Part shown: positions 22,301 through 33,062 of the stretch, piece by piece
Position numbering within the stretch: position 1 is the first letter of the stretch
Layout of the letters: the number at the start of each line of letters is the position of its first letter
NCBI GenBank assembly: GCA_910822075.1
Contig: CAJVGC010000060.1
Coordinates: forward strand, 39,206,706 to 39,270,705
Origin: Senecio squalidus
Taxonomy: Eukaryota; Streptophyta; Magnoliopsida; Asterales; Asteraceae
Length of the DNA: 64,000 nucleotides
Direction: 5' to 3'
Position numbers and translations under genes: made by a program
Notes under the pieces: model-generated
What the model saw: the letters and a program-made list of their open reading frames with translations, nothing else
Databases searched by the model: none
Told to the model about the DNA's origin: nothing

Positions 22301-22565
22301 GTCCGAGCAATGTCTTCCCTTCCGAATGAAGCTGATTAGTTGGTTATTTAACAACCTTCGAAGGATTGAAGGAATAGGGACTTTGATGGATAAGGTGGAT
22401 CTGATCAAGAAAGAGTATCAAATGCTCTACCATAAATCTGATGCTGAAATGGAGAAACTGCTCGCTTGGAAAACTGAGAGGCTGAAATGGGCACAAGAAG
22501 TGGGCAAGCCTATGCCATGGGAGACATCTTTGAAGAAGAAAAGATCAGTCAAGAAGAGGAAGTGA
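19365..22565 (+). CDS. Element A third ORF, 1066 aa, function unknown
   Basis: Open from ATG 19365 (TTCTTATGGCG) to TGA 22563. It lies where Sirevirus elements carry an env-like ORF. Residues 1-250 form a folded-looking region with GFEQLIQYMKAHPLYGA, ITITEETIRAALLLP, KWKFLFSSITRCLGGK and a Phe-rich helix. A Ser/Gln/Pro-rich linker with many Gln-Ser-Glu triplets follows (about 300-540). Then come a coiled coil (about 550-610), a charged Glu/Lys coiled region (about 700-810), a Cys/His-containing globular region (825-1040) and a basic tail KKKRSVKKRK that resembles a nuclear localisation signal. I see no signal peptide or transmembrane helix, so an envelope role is doubtful. A2 and, more distantly, element B carry relatives. 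It could be a structural, chromatin-targeting or RNA-handling accessory protein; that is speculation. Confidence 0.8.
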   Translation: MANANMILHVTPRMIPGADFQHRVQIKDNNKVATADIPANRRNRGFEQLIQYMKAHPLYGAYFCDTVMYPPVLCEWWYTCTANDAKTGLTGTYNDGRQTITITEETIRAALLLPTIEEAGEGGFQPKRTKQQARAEAFPLIGQPEIQGVIQYKFFTGKWKFLFSSITRCLGGKSGSLDQINEFETHLFHSMVTGRRISYSQLYFEEILSLALKTKRPNDVPFIRVLSLCFKEALGDVAYEQLEQTFYPCDLPRLTPKIFTYIHITEDEAGLTPVMLQWIDNPFIDHEITESDSSDSKVQPDGIDGEIEGNIPAADAEVRMGGAGHDEADSGMQFNLSPPQSESIPSQSEQSTPKLDVLASQATNLSNSPSSFEKALTSSPTINRALMDSLFHEAESSELPSSAVDQFTFPVLEQEVDLTTQTTQRLSSVVSLESHISAATLTHVVSIEEDIPLLDIPVLSMGPPPSVLKPVPKAIFTSSVLVHDQVPSNLLHSYAQVVNASLPNLSEVQTSFSMAHDHSPKTQGGSEAVSSVSTPPVTTIPQSEVALTVPVLLQAIRDMSTQFDVKLSAMQTELQAMKSQNAEEMQDLKGMVLKLTSEISLMRKGKQVAEGAQTQGEKTNTPTDESDLPKQDLKRKRDEGEKKYYKTTRFNLKTSQSEIFYETDYSDISSSESEKEDTKGKGKVGADSDTDQQADEEIEMEKLPNVQSELEIEIQKRRDEAERLAKLQRYAYNSGMTVEQYKEYVKGLYMDKFDENPQDQSMKAAEELEAEMKEEEDLAIEEEQMRVEADRLMAKQVLREESRLNFIETNFTLRKHKNKIHNLECTNTGGSDLMLTCYHKGGSFRIGLHRMHTLGLEEWKEIARLSTGITNIAHRMDIKREAVSNINVAHMLKLMSDDDYREFCTIHRVRAGAKSLGLETSHMHPIPKTVTFQDRTYVKTENHEGLCYVDCGGEECFQAKDRLNMTSIYHCIALFGECESEQCLPFRMKLISWLFNNLRRIEGIGTLMDKVDLIKKEYQMLYHKSDAEMEKLLAWKTERLKWAQEVGKPMPWETSLKKKRSVKKRK

Positions 22566-22667
22566 TATGTCTTTATGTATCTTTTTGTTCACAAACAATG
22601 TTAAGTAAACAAATGTAGTTTGTGTTTATTTTTGGTGCATAATTTGTAAAAGACTTTAATTCAAACA

Positions 22668-22680
22668 GATAGGGGGAGAT
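22668..22680 (+). promoter_or_regulatory. Element A polypurine tract
   Basis: GATAGGGGGAGAT directly precedes the 3' LTR, as required for plus-strand DNA priming. A2 has the same tract. Confidence 0.85.
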
Positions 22681-23138
22681 TGTTGGGAAAATCAACGATT
22701 TAACCCAAGTTAATAAATTTGTTTATTAAAGTCTTAGTCTGAGTGATTTGAGTTTGAGTAACTCTGAGTCTGAGTGACTGAGTCTGAGTGACTAAAATTA
22801 ACTTAGGCATTATGGAGCTGACTACTCAGCTTCATAAAGAGACGTAGTGCTTTAATTTTGGTATGTCAGTTAGATAAAATCTTCTATCTTTTTAGAAGAT
22901 TTTCTAAGATTCATACTTATCAAGCTCGCTATTATTGTGTATAAATAGTGAGCTTGAACATTGTAATACATGCACCTTTCTAAGAAATATAACTGTGTGT
23001 TATTTTCATTCGTTGTTATTATATATTCCGCGATAATAATAATAGAAACTGAGTAATCAATCGATTAATAATAATTAACGTCTAAATACTTATTTGTGAT
23101 TGATTAGCCATTGTTTGAGATCTGATTGAGACCTAACA
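22681..23138 (+). repeat. Element A 3' LTR (458 bp)
   Basis: Same length as the 5' LTR and differs from it at five positions that I can count. Followed at once by GCCTC, the target duplication. Confidence 0.92.
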
Positions 23139-23389
23139 GCCTCAAGGTCTATATATACATAGATCCTTGTATTAAGAAAAATACGTATATTATTCATTCG
23201 TTATTAAGAGTAATATATAGAGGCTTGTAATTCGACAATCATTATTGTTCTTATATTATCAATAAAACAATATTTGATTGTTCAATATACTTGTGATATC
23301 AAAGTGTTTATCCGCTGCTAAACTTCTTTGATAGATCAAGATCTATATTCGACGTGTTGGTTTACATAAAATATATTGATCCTGACAAG

Positions 23390-23402
23390 TGGTATCAGAG
23401 CA
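23390..23402 (+). promoter_or_regulatory. Element B primer-binding site (initiator Met-tRNA)
   Basis: TGGTATCAGAGCA, two bases past the B LTR end, is complementary to the 3' end of initiator methionine tRNA. Confidence 0.8.
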
Positions 23403-23466
23403 CAGGATGTGCTCAAGATCTATTGATCAATAAGTTATAGAAGTCTCAACAAGAATACTATCAATC

Positions 23467-26150
23467 ATGGTTGATGTGGTAGTAAATAAGGTCCATGTCC
23501 TCAATAGAAACGATTTTGATCTCTGGAAGCTAAGAATCAAACAACACATACTGCTATCTGATTATGCAGTATGGGATGTTATTGTGAATGGGAACAAAGA
23601 AGCTCTTGATCTGTCAGCTGATGGAACACCTAGAGTTCTTCATCGTCCTACAACAGACCGAGAAAGAAGAGAGAAGCAGACTGAAATCAAGGCTCTAAGT
23701 ATCCTTCTAATTGCTATTCCTAATGAATATCAAGCACAATTTGAAGGATATAATGATGCAAACTCTCTTGGGAAGCTCTTGATAAGAGATTCAGTGGAAC
23801 AAAGAACACCAAGAAGAACAAGAAATCTCTTCTCAAACAAGAGTATGAGAACTTTAAGGCATTAAAGGAAGAAAGAATGACTTAGACCTTTGATCTAAAC
23901 AACAAATTTCTCATATCTTTGTGAGATGAATGGATAATCTACACAGTATCTTACAGACAAGGTGATGTGCTTGAAGAGATGGAGTTGGATGATCTATACA
24001 ATGATTTAAGGGTGTTTGAAGCAAAAGTTGAAGCCAAGAAGCCAGTCAACAGCAACAACAATATTAATACTTTTAATACTGCACTTATCACACCAGTTGG
24101 AACATCTCAGAATGACAACTCAGAAGATTTGTCCTTTGAATATTTTCTATCACAAACTTCATGTTCTGGATTAACCAATGAAGACTTGAGACAAGTTCAT
24201 CAAGATGATTTAGAAGAGATGGATCTCAAGTGGAAACTGGCTATGCTATCATTGAGGGAAAGAAGGTTTGTGAATAGAACTGTGAGAAGATTCACTCCTA
24301 GAAACAATGACAGGGTTGGATTTGATAAGGGCAAAGTCAAGTGCTTTGACTGTGGAGAACCAAGACACGTTGCAAGAGAATGCAAAAACAAATCAAAGCC
24401 CAACAACTAAAGGAACAATCAAGAAAGTACATCAACAACCCTGATCACTCAAGATGTGTTTGGATATGATTGGAACGATCTAGCTAAAGAGACCATTCAA
24501 AACAGAGCACTAATGGCATATCTAGTTTCTACTAAAGATGTGGTTTCTACTACCGATATGGTTTCTACTGCAGAGACTGTTTCTACTGCAGTTGATGTTC
24601 TACTTCATCTGTTACTACGGCCATTACTGATGATGCTTTTAGCTTTGATTGGAGTGAAGCTGCAGAAGAATGTGAACAAAATAGGACTCTTATGGCTGTT
24701 ACAGCATCTTCCAAGGACACTGAATCATCATCTCTCCCATCTGAGGTAACTTCTAAACTACGTACTCCTGAATATAAAGATGTCATGCTTAAGTATAGAA
24801 ATCATAATCAACTTATTTGTGACACTATTAAAACATTAGAGGAACAAAGAAGATCAGCCACTATGGGAATAGAAAACCTAGAAACACAAATTAAATCTTA
24901 CAAAGCTAATGAATTAAGCTATCAAGAAAAGATTAAATTTTTAGAATGGAAAAGAGATGATTTGTTAGTAAAACTTAAGGAAGCTAGAGAGGAAATTAAA
25001 AGAATAAACGAGGAAAAAGAAAAGGTTGAATTGAATGTAGGGAAATTAGAATATGCTTCAAAGTCTGTAAATAACCTTATTCAAAATCAAATAATTGGTA
25101 AAGCAAAGACATGAGTAGGTTATAAAGAAGTTGCCCCACCATTCAATCAAAATTACATTCCTCCATCTTTAGAAGAACCTAGAATTCCTATTTCACAAAC
25201 ACCACCAACAGAATCATTCAAAGTTGATCCAATCAATTATGAAGAAGTTCTGATTGAGGACTTAGTGGAAGAGAGTAAACTGAAGATTGTGAAAAACAAT
25301 GATATTCCTTTAGAAAATCATTTGATCACAATTGAAGAAATTACTCCACAAATTTCACAAAGTCTAGTGTCCATGGTGCCCACTCAACAGATAAAGAAAG
25401 AAAATAAATGTGAATGTAACTGCTGTAAAAACACTAAAGGTCTTAAAGAAAAAGAAAAAAATTGGGTTCACATGGATACTAGAGGAAATCAAAGAAATAG
25501 GAAGCAATTAAAATCTCAAAAAGACCAAATTCTTAGAAGACCTGTAAAAATGTGTTTCGTCTGTGGAAAGGCTAATCATTATGAAAAAAATTGTTTTTAT
25601 AACCCTGAAAATCAAGAGAAAATGCTTCAAAAACATCATAGGGGTTCGGGTATAATAACAAGTTTGAATCATCTCAAAACCATGGAAAATCAGCTAAAAA
25701 GTCCAAACCTATAGTTGTTAATAAATCAAAAAGAAATTCTACCACACACCGTACTAATGAAGTTAATACTGCAAAGTATAACTCTGTTAATACTGCAAAA
25801 ATTAGAGGGGGTATTCACAAAAATCCACATGTTTCAAAACACAGTAGTAACAGAGTTAATAATGCACGTGTTAATACTGCACAACAAAATTGTGTTAATC
25901 TGCAAATGTTAATACTGCAAAACAACATTGTGTTACTACTGTGTCCATTAAGACTGCAAAACAGAATGGTGTTAATACTGCAGTTGTTAATACTGCACAA
26001 CAGAATCCTGTTAATACTACATCTATTAATACTGCAAAACGAAAGTTTGCCAAAACTAACTCTGTTAATACTGTTAAAAATAAATCAGTTTATTGCTTCT
26101 TTAAGAAAAACAACTAAAAAGGTTTGCAAACCAAAGGTCAAAGTAACTTA
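23467..26150 (+). pseudogene. Element B gag region, broken, two zinc knuckles
   Basis: Starts at an ATG at 23467 and is cut by at least five frameshifts and stops. Recognisable parts are the N-terminal copia gag (23467-23830), EMDLKWKLAMLSLRERRF followed by knuckle CFDCGEPRHVAREC (about 24343-24384), a Glu/Lys-rich coiled coil (about 24760-25110), a second knuckle CFVCGKANHYEKNC (about 25555-25596), and a Val-Asn-Thr-Ala repeat region. Two CCHC knuckles around a coiled coil is a layout I associate with copia elements common in Asteraceae. The protein would package element RNA into virus-like particles; this copy cannot. Confidence 0.75.
25738..26090 (+). repeat. Coding repeat of GTTAATACTGCA (Val-Asn-Thr-Ala) in element B
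   Basis: More than ten imperfect copies of the 12-base word GTTAATACTGCA occur with short spacers such as AAACAGAAT. In frame they encode Val-Asn-Thr-Ala followed by Lys-Gln-Asn-like residues. The same word appears in B's LTR and its 3' spacer. Confidence 0.8.
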
Positions 26151-29059
26151 ACTACCTACACCACTTGATTTTTCAAATCTAATCCAAAGGAAGGTGAGTT
26201 ACTTTGATGAGATGGGTAAACCCAAGTCAACGTTGGCTTGGGTTCCCAAAAGGAAGTAATCCTTTTCACTATGTGCCAGAACAACCAACAACAAAGGAAG
26301 AAAGCAGTTGGCATGTAGATAGCGGTTGTTCCAGGCACATGACATGCAACATATCATGTCTTCAAAATTTTCAACCATTCAATGGAGGATATGTTGCTTT
26401 TGGTGGAAATCCAAAAGGTGGAAAGATAACTGGAAAAGGTACTGTGAGAAATGGGAGAATAAGCTTTGAAGATGTCTTCTATGTTCAGCAGTTACAATAC
26501 AATTTACTGGGTGTGTCACAAGTGTGTGACAAGGAGAATACTAAAATATTAACAACTACAAAATGCTTAATCATGGAGCCTGAATATGTGATTGATGAGA
26601 GCAAAGTACTGCTAAGAACACCAAGAAAGGACAATGTCTACTGCTTTGACTTGTCCAAGGTTTTCCCAATTGGAGCAGTAAATTGATTTGTTTCCAAAGA
26701 AACATTTGATGAATCCACACTATGGCACAGGAGGATGTGTCACATGAACTTCAAGAACATCAATCAATTGGTCAAATCCAATCTAGTAAGAGGACTTCCA
26801 AACAAGCAATTCTCACTTGAAGACAATTGTGTTTCATGTCTGAAAGGAAAAAAACACAAAACCTCTCACAAATCAAAGGAAGTCAACACCATTACTACAC
26901 CTTTACATTTACTTCACATGGATCTTTTTGGTCCCACAAATGTAAAGAGTATAGCCAAAAAGTCCTATTGTCTTGTAATCACTGATGATTATACAAGATA
27001 TACATTGGTGTACTTCCTAGCAACCAAAGATGAGACAAGTCAGCTACTCATCTCTTTCATCACTAAAGTTGAACATCAAATCAACCTGAAGGTTAAGAAG
27101 ATCAAGTGTGATAATGGGACAAAGTTCAAGAACAGTGTGATGAATGACTTTTGTGAGCAAAAGGGCATTGAAAGGCAATTATGTGCAGCAAGGACTCCCC
27201 AACAAAATGGAGTTGCTGAAAGAAGCAATAGAACTCTCATTGAGGCTGCAAGGAGTATGTTAGCAGACTCAAATCTACACATCTTCTTCTGGGCAGAGGC
27301 AGTTAATACTGCTTGCTATGTGCAAAACAGAGTGCTATTGGTGAAATCACAAAACAAGACTCCATATGAGCTACTGCATAAGAGACAACCCCTAATAAGT
27401 ATCTTAAGAGCATTTGGATGTCCTTGTACAGTCCTACACTCAAACGACTATCTTGGAAAGTTTGAAAGCAAGGCTGATGTTGGGTACTTTATTGGATATT
27501 CCTCACAAAGCAAAGCCTACAAAGTTTACAATCATAGGACCAACATAATTGAAGAAAGTGCAAATGTCTTCTTTAATGAAATCCCCCCAAACACACAAGT
27601 CCAAGGACCAAACTGGTTGTTTGATATTGATGCTTTAACAAAGTCTTTGGACTTCAACTATGAATTCACACAACCATCATCTGTTAGTACTCCACCTGTT
27701 TCTACTGCTACACCAACTACAACAACAGTTACTGGAGCTGAAAGATTGGATGTCATGGAATATGTCTACCTTCCCATCTCCACAGAAGATCCTCTGAACA
27801 TTTATGATACTATTGACAAGCAGATAGAAGAAGAGGTATCCCAAAAGGTAGCAGATGATTGCGGCAGTATCAATACTGGAGAAATCAACTTAAATAGACC
27901 AAGTACTCCAATTTCTACATCTACAACAAGATCAAATGGATTCCCACACATGATAGAAGTTGATTCATATGGGGTGGAACAATTAGTAGCTGATGAAGAT
28001 AGTGATGATGAATTCTTCACTCCCAAGAGTACTCCTCTGGCCCTTCTTCCTTTGGATATGAGGTACCAGAGCTCAATGAAACCAACTTGGATACCTCCAT
28101 TAGGGTGGAGAAGGTTCCCACTTCCAGAATCCACAAGAACCACCCCATCACTCAAGTAATGGGTGACTTTGACATATCCATGCAAACAAGGAGTCAAACC
28201 AAGCCACATAAGGATGCTCACAAAGATCTAAGCACATGCTTGTATGGATGTTTCCTATCTCATCTTGAACCAAAGAGAGTCCAAGAGGCACTCCTTGAGG
28301 CAAACTGGATTGAGGCAATGCAAGAGGAACTAATGCAATTCAAGTTACAAGCAGTCCTAAACTTGGTGCAGCTGCCTACGGAAAAGAAAGTCATTGGTAC
28401 TAAGTGGATTTTCATAAACAAGAAGGATAAAAGAGGCATTGTAATCAAGAACAAAGCAAGACTAGTAGATCAAGGATATACACAAGAGGAATGGATTGAC
28501 TATGAAGATGTATTTTCTCATGTGGCAAGGATGGAAGCTATCAGAATCTTCCTTGCTTATGCCTTCTACAAGGGCTTCAAAGTCTTTCAAATGGATGTAA
28601 AAAGTGCCTTTCTGAATGGCCTAATAGAAGAGGAAGTATATGTGAGACATCCTCCTGGCTTTGAGGACCCTAAAAATCCTCATCTAGTGTATAAATTGGA
28701 TAAAGCTCTCTATGGTCTTCATCAAGCACCAAGAGCATGATATGAAACCCTTTCTGATTACCTACTCGAGAACAATTTCCAAAGAGGAACAATTGACAAG
28801 ATACTCTTCATCAAAAAGGTTAACACAAATATTCTACTTGTTCAAATCTATGTAGATGGCATCATCTTTGGATCCACAAAAGATGCTCTGTGCAGGGATT
28901 TTGAGAAATTAATGCACAACAAATTCAAGATGAGTTCAGTGGGAGAGTTTCCCTTTTTCCTTGGTCTTCAACTCAAACAACAGACAAATGGACTTTTCAT
29001 CCGTCAATCAAAGTATGTCAAGGACATCTTGACCAAATTTGGCTTTTTGGAAGCCAAGA

Positions 29060-31616
29060 TGTCACACCCCGCTAAAGCGGAATACAGGATGTGAAGAGCA
29101 ATAGCATTCGATACACAAGATATAGATAAACGCCAAATGTCATTAAGGAAAACATAATATTCAAGGTTTACAAGGTTTAAAACAAAGTTACATATCCGAA
29201 TTACAAAATGGGGTGTTCAACCAAATCACCCAAACCCATCCCGTTCTTGAAGTCATTCGCCCAAAAGCATAAAGTCATCAACTAGCTTACTCGTTACCTG
29301 AAAATACGAGTCAAGTGTTAACTACGGGAGATGTAGTTAGTGAGCTACAAAGTTTAAGTAAAAGCATACAAGTATCGACGCACATAAAGGTGGCGAAAAA
29401 GGAGATTTCAAAAAATTGTCGCATAACCATGCGTAAAGTATTAGTATTCAAGTTTGTAGGTATTGACCACATAGCGCGACTATGTGACAATCCTAAATAT
29501 TGCCCAATGATCGTTCGTTGCTAAGCCTTATGCCTACCCACTAGAACTATGCACCATCTGTTGTTATCGTTGTGGTGAGGGTCATTCTACCCTAATAGCG
29601 CTATCCATAAATTCTATCGGTCCTCTCCCAGAGATTAATAGCAACTAGTTATGTAGGAGTGTATGGGATTTTAATGGTGTCTCACGTCCATGTTGTACAA
29701 CGTCCGCAACATGACGATCGGCGTTTAGTCATTGGCAATTTAGTGTTTGTATCCTCAGCATTGTTGACAAATATAGTTTCGAAATAGTATTCAAGTAATA
29801 AATCGTATCGTAATAGCTTTCAAGTGTCAAATCGTTTCGTAATAGTATTCAACTATCAAGTCGTTTCGTAATAGTATTCTAGCACCAAATCGTTCCGTTA
29901 AGCGTTCAAAGTTTGTTTCAGCTTAAAAGTAGTGTCTAAGACTCGCATTTCACCCCAAAAATATGTTTAAAAGCGATTAAAAGTATGGGTTTGTAACTCA
30001 CTGTTTGCGAAGATAATCGTAAGCGGGAACGGTCGGAAAGTGTGCCGGGAATCACCGATCGCCTAATAATACCAAGTTTTGTTCAAGTGTTATTATGTTA
30101 TTGTATAATATAATTAAATAGTCTTTAGTTAAACTTTAAGTGTCAAGGTCCAATTTGTCCAAAAATCGTCCGAAACGGTTATCGTTTTGTTTTAGTCCAA
30201 AAGTCCAAGATTAGCGTTTTTATTAATATGATATGTATAATTCGGTCGCTGAAGTGGTTTGGAATTTCTAATGAAATTTGGGCAGCGCTTCCGCGCCCAA
30301 ATTTCATTTCCAAAAATTCCAAAGTCACTTTCCCGCTCACAATTCACATATATCACATAATCATATTTAAACATGTTCTTTTTATCATATTAAGTCCATT
30401 ACAAGTCACCAATGTTATTGTTTTATCCAAACTCAGTCATATATATTAAGTCTCGAAAAAGTCAGCGGTGTAAACAACTTCAAAACGGGCAAAACGACGA
30501 TTTTCGGAAAAATCACCAGGCTGTGCGTCGTCCTGGCCTTAGGGACGGCGCACAGCTTCGAGCAGATTTTTGTTTTCGGGTTTTTCTTGTAAAATCGTTT
30601 ATGTAAGTGTTAGATCTTGACATGCAATCGGTATAAACCTTATTAATCATCATTATATCAGTTTATATATAACTTTTAACCATAAAAACAAAGATTTAAG
30701 CATCATTTAACATAAACCCGTTTTTGTATAAAAATGGTCATAAAACTTCATCAAAACTTGTTTTTATAGCTTAGATCATACATGCAATGAGTTATAATAG
30801 TAATATAAGTAAATAGGAAGAGTTTCTACCGAATGAAAGTGGTTAGATGATGGTCTAGACGGATTTAGAGCTCCAAAAGTGGTGAAAATGCTTTGAAACC
30901 GAAATAGCTTTGATGCTCCTTGCTTGCTTTGTTATTAGAATGATTTCTAATGGTGTGAAATGTGATTTTTGTGGCTGTAAATGGTGAAGTCTTGGAGAGG
31001 AAATGAAGAAAAGATGGGAGAAAATGTATGTGTATGTGTGTTTGTGTTTACAAAAATGAAAGAAAGAAAAGAAAATGGATTCAAATGATGGTATGGGGGT
31101 TTGGGTCTGTCAAAAATGCAGCAAATGAGTGTAGAAAACGAGCTTGGATTGGGTGATGGTTTATAAAAACGAGACATGCAATAAAAATCCAAAATTTTGG
31201 TCTGGGGTGTCAAGGACGTCGCACAAGGGGTGTGTGCGGCGTCCTGGCTTGTTTTGTAATAATTTTTGTGATTTTTCGTTTTTGCGTTTTGCTTCGTTGG
31301 ACCTTTTTCGTTAAATGAAAGTTATAGATTATGATACGTTATGAACTTAGGAAAGTTCCTTAGGTGTTTTCTTGGTATTAGGACTTACATAATTTGATTC
31401 CGAAGTTGTTTTATGATTCCGATCCCGATCCGCGCTTAAAGGTTTAAATAAAGTAAACTTGCGTTTTAAGAGTTTTGCGTGAGTTACTACGAGCTTAGCT
31501 TAAGAGTTATGTCTACGTAACCACATAGCACATAAAATTAGTCATATCGGGCATCAAAATAAACACTTAGAAGTTATAAGTTAGCGTTCTCGACCTTAGT
31601 TTAGACGGTTGTCACA
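29060..31616 (+). mobile_element. Element E: solo LTR, 2557 bp, probably gypsy type
   Basis: Begins TGTCACACCCCG, ends GGTTGTCACA, and is flanked by CAAGA at 29055-29059 and 31617-31621. Removing it joins Ala-Lys to Ile-Val-Ser-Thr-Pro in B's frame. No coding region, primer site or second LTR is inside, so this is a solo LTR. The length and TGTCACACCCC start suggest a long-LTR chromovirus-like gypsy family; that is a recollection, not a match. It contains a hairpin at 30252-30330 and two GC-rich palindromes with a shared GGACGNCGCAC core. Strand is given as plus for convenience; the orientation is not proven. Confidence 0.75.
30252..30330. repeat. Inverted repeat (~33-bp arms) in solo LTR E
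   Basis: AAGTGGTTTGGAATTTC...GAAATTTGGGC pairs with GCCCAAATTTCATTTCC...AAAGTCACTT, with a four-base size difference between the arms, across a short GC-rich loop. Confidence 0.65.
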
Positions 31617-32355
31617 CAAGATTGTAAGTACACCTGGAGAGACACACAAGCAACTGACTGCAGATCTTGAGGGGGAAGATGTAGATATACACAATTATAG
31701 ATCCATGATTAGATCTTTAATATATCTAACAACATCAAGACCTGACATTATGTATGGTGTATATGTATGTGCAAGATATCAAACAAAGCCCAAGATGTCT
31801 CATCTTCATGCAGTCAAGAGGATCTTCAGATATTTGAAAGGAAAACCTACCCTAGGTTTATGGTATCCCAAGGACTCTCCTTTTGAATTAATTGCTTATT
31901 CTGATAGTGACTATGGTGGTGAAAGCTTGGATAGAAAATCAATATCATGTAGATGTCAATTTTTGGGATCAAGATTGGTGCCCTGGCAGTGCAAAAAGCA
32001 AACAACTGTGTCAACTTCATCAACAGAAGCAGAGTATATAGCAGCATCAAGTTGTTGTGCTCAAGTATTGTGGATACAAAATAAGATGATGGATTATGGA
32101 TATGCATTCATCAATACTCCTATCTACATAGATAACAAGAGTAAATTTAGCATCATCGACAATCTTGTGAAACACTCCAAGAACAAGCACATAGAGATCA
32201 TATTCTATTTTATAAGAGATTGCAATGAGAAGAAGTTAATTCATGTTGAAAAGGTCCATACTGATAATCAGCTTGTAGATCTTCTCACAAAAGCCTTTGA
32301 TGTGGGAAGATTTACATTCTTGATTAGCAGTATTGGCATGTTCAACATTGAATAA

Positions 32356-33062
32356 AAAAAAGTACCAAATAAGTCCTTTGATTGTTATAAATTTAAGTCT
32401 TTTTGGTTCTGCAGTAGTAACCTTCAATGATCATTAGTGCTTTACTTTTTAGTTATGCACTATGTTACTACTGCTATAGTAATGTTAGTATCACTTTAGA
32501 CATAAGTATTATTAGTACGACAAGTATTTTCATTCCTACTGCTTGTATAGATTTGTACTGCAAGTAGTTTCATTACTACTGCAGGACTGGTTAATACTGC
32601 AAAAAGGTTTGTTAATACTGCTGGAATAGTTAGTACTGCTAGTAATCTCATTACTACGACTTTCTTGATTAATACTGCTAGTGGTTTCATTACTATTGCA
32701 GGACTGGTTAATACGACCGTTTTTGTCATTACTACTGCTTTTCGTAGTTACTTCTGTCTTATGTGTTACTACTGCACCGGTTAGTACTGCAGGGTAATTT
32801 TTAAACAATATATTACTCTGTTACTACTGCGTTGACAAGTCAAAATTCAAGTTGCAACTAAATTTTACACGTGGCAGTTAACAATTGGACCTCATTTTTG
32901 AAATAAGGCGCGCATCGAATCACAACATGTCCAACTTGTTACCAAAATTGGCCTATAAAAGGGTTTCGTTCTAAAAATTCAAATTTTCAAAATCCCCAAA
33001 ATTGCAAGAACCCTAATTTTCTCAAAACAGTTGCAACTGAAAATTTCTTTCTCAAAACAACA
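32356..33062 (+). other. Spacer between pol and the third ORF of element B, with TTACTACTGC repeats
   Basis: Non-coding. Between about 32410 and 32830 the words TTACTACTGC, TTAATACTGC and TTAGTACTGC occur more than a dozen times in both exact and varied form. A TATAAAA box lies at 32954-32960, about 100 bases before the third ORF's ATG. A possible splice acceptor, CTCAAAACAG, occurs shortly before the ATG. Confidence 0.6.
32954..32960 (+). promoter_or_regulatory. Possible internal TATA box for element B third ORF
   Basis: TATAAAA in the context GGCCTATAAAAGGG, 103 bases upstream of ATG 33063. The sequence between is free of other ATGs. It could drive a separate mRNA for the third ORF, but this is inference from position only. 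Confidence 0.3.

Larger units (their letters stand above)
13902..23138 (+). mobile_element. Element A: complete Ty1/copia retrotransposon, Sirevirus-like
   Basis: The element is 9237 bp long, with 458-bp LTRs at both ends, target duplication GCCTC (13897-13901 and 23139-23143), PBS, gag-pol, a third ORF of 1066 codons, and a polypurine tract. I count five substitutions between the LTRs (about 1.1%), so the insertion is recent, on the order of a few hundred thousand years if a grass-like LTR rate applies. It sits inside the 5' LTR of element B. One nonsense codon interrupts gag-pol; the 3' ORF is open. Confidence 0.92.
13553..23387 (+). repeat. Element B 5' LTR, split by element A (593 bp of LTR)
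   Basis: The LTR consists of 13553-13901 plus 23144-23387 (after the duplicated GCCTC at 23139-23143). It begins TGTTGGG and ends CCTGACA, immediately followed by a methionine-tRNA primer site. The right part holds a TATATATA box near 23150. The left part holds tandem 20-bp units. Confidence 0.8.
26200..32355 (+). pseudogene. Element B protease-integrase-RT-RNase H, interrupted by solo LTR E
   Basis: Domains in order: protease (Asp-Ser-Gly in WHVDSGCSRHMT, about 26310); integrase zinc region (WHRRMCHMN, CVSC); integrase core (LHMDLFGP, CDNGTKF, GVAERSNR); RT (FQMDVKSAFLNG, about 28590); RNase H (31622-32355, with AYSDSDYGG and STEAEY). Breaks include TGA at 26684, a frameshift near 28090-28160, TGA at 28738 and the E insertion after EAK at 29059. 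The RT active site reads YVDG (28849-28860) where YVDD is required, so the enzyme would be inactive even if repaired. Several other conserved residues are changed. It is old and non-functional. Confidence 0.85.

Noticed and set aside
25738..26090. Regularly spaced GTTAATACTGCA copies that resemble a CRISPR-like array
   Set aside because: The units are coding Val-Asn-Thr-Ala repeats in a eukaryotic retrotransposon with short, similar spacers, and no cas-like genes.
32496..32808. Minus-strand ORFs of 77 and 90 codons with repetitive Thr/Ser/Asn peptides
   Set aside because: They are reverse-strand readings of the TTACTACTGC repeat spacer of element B, not genes.
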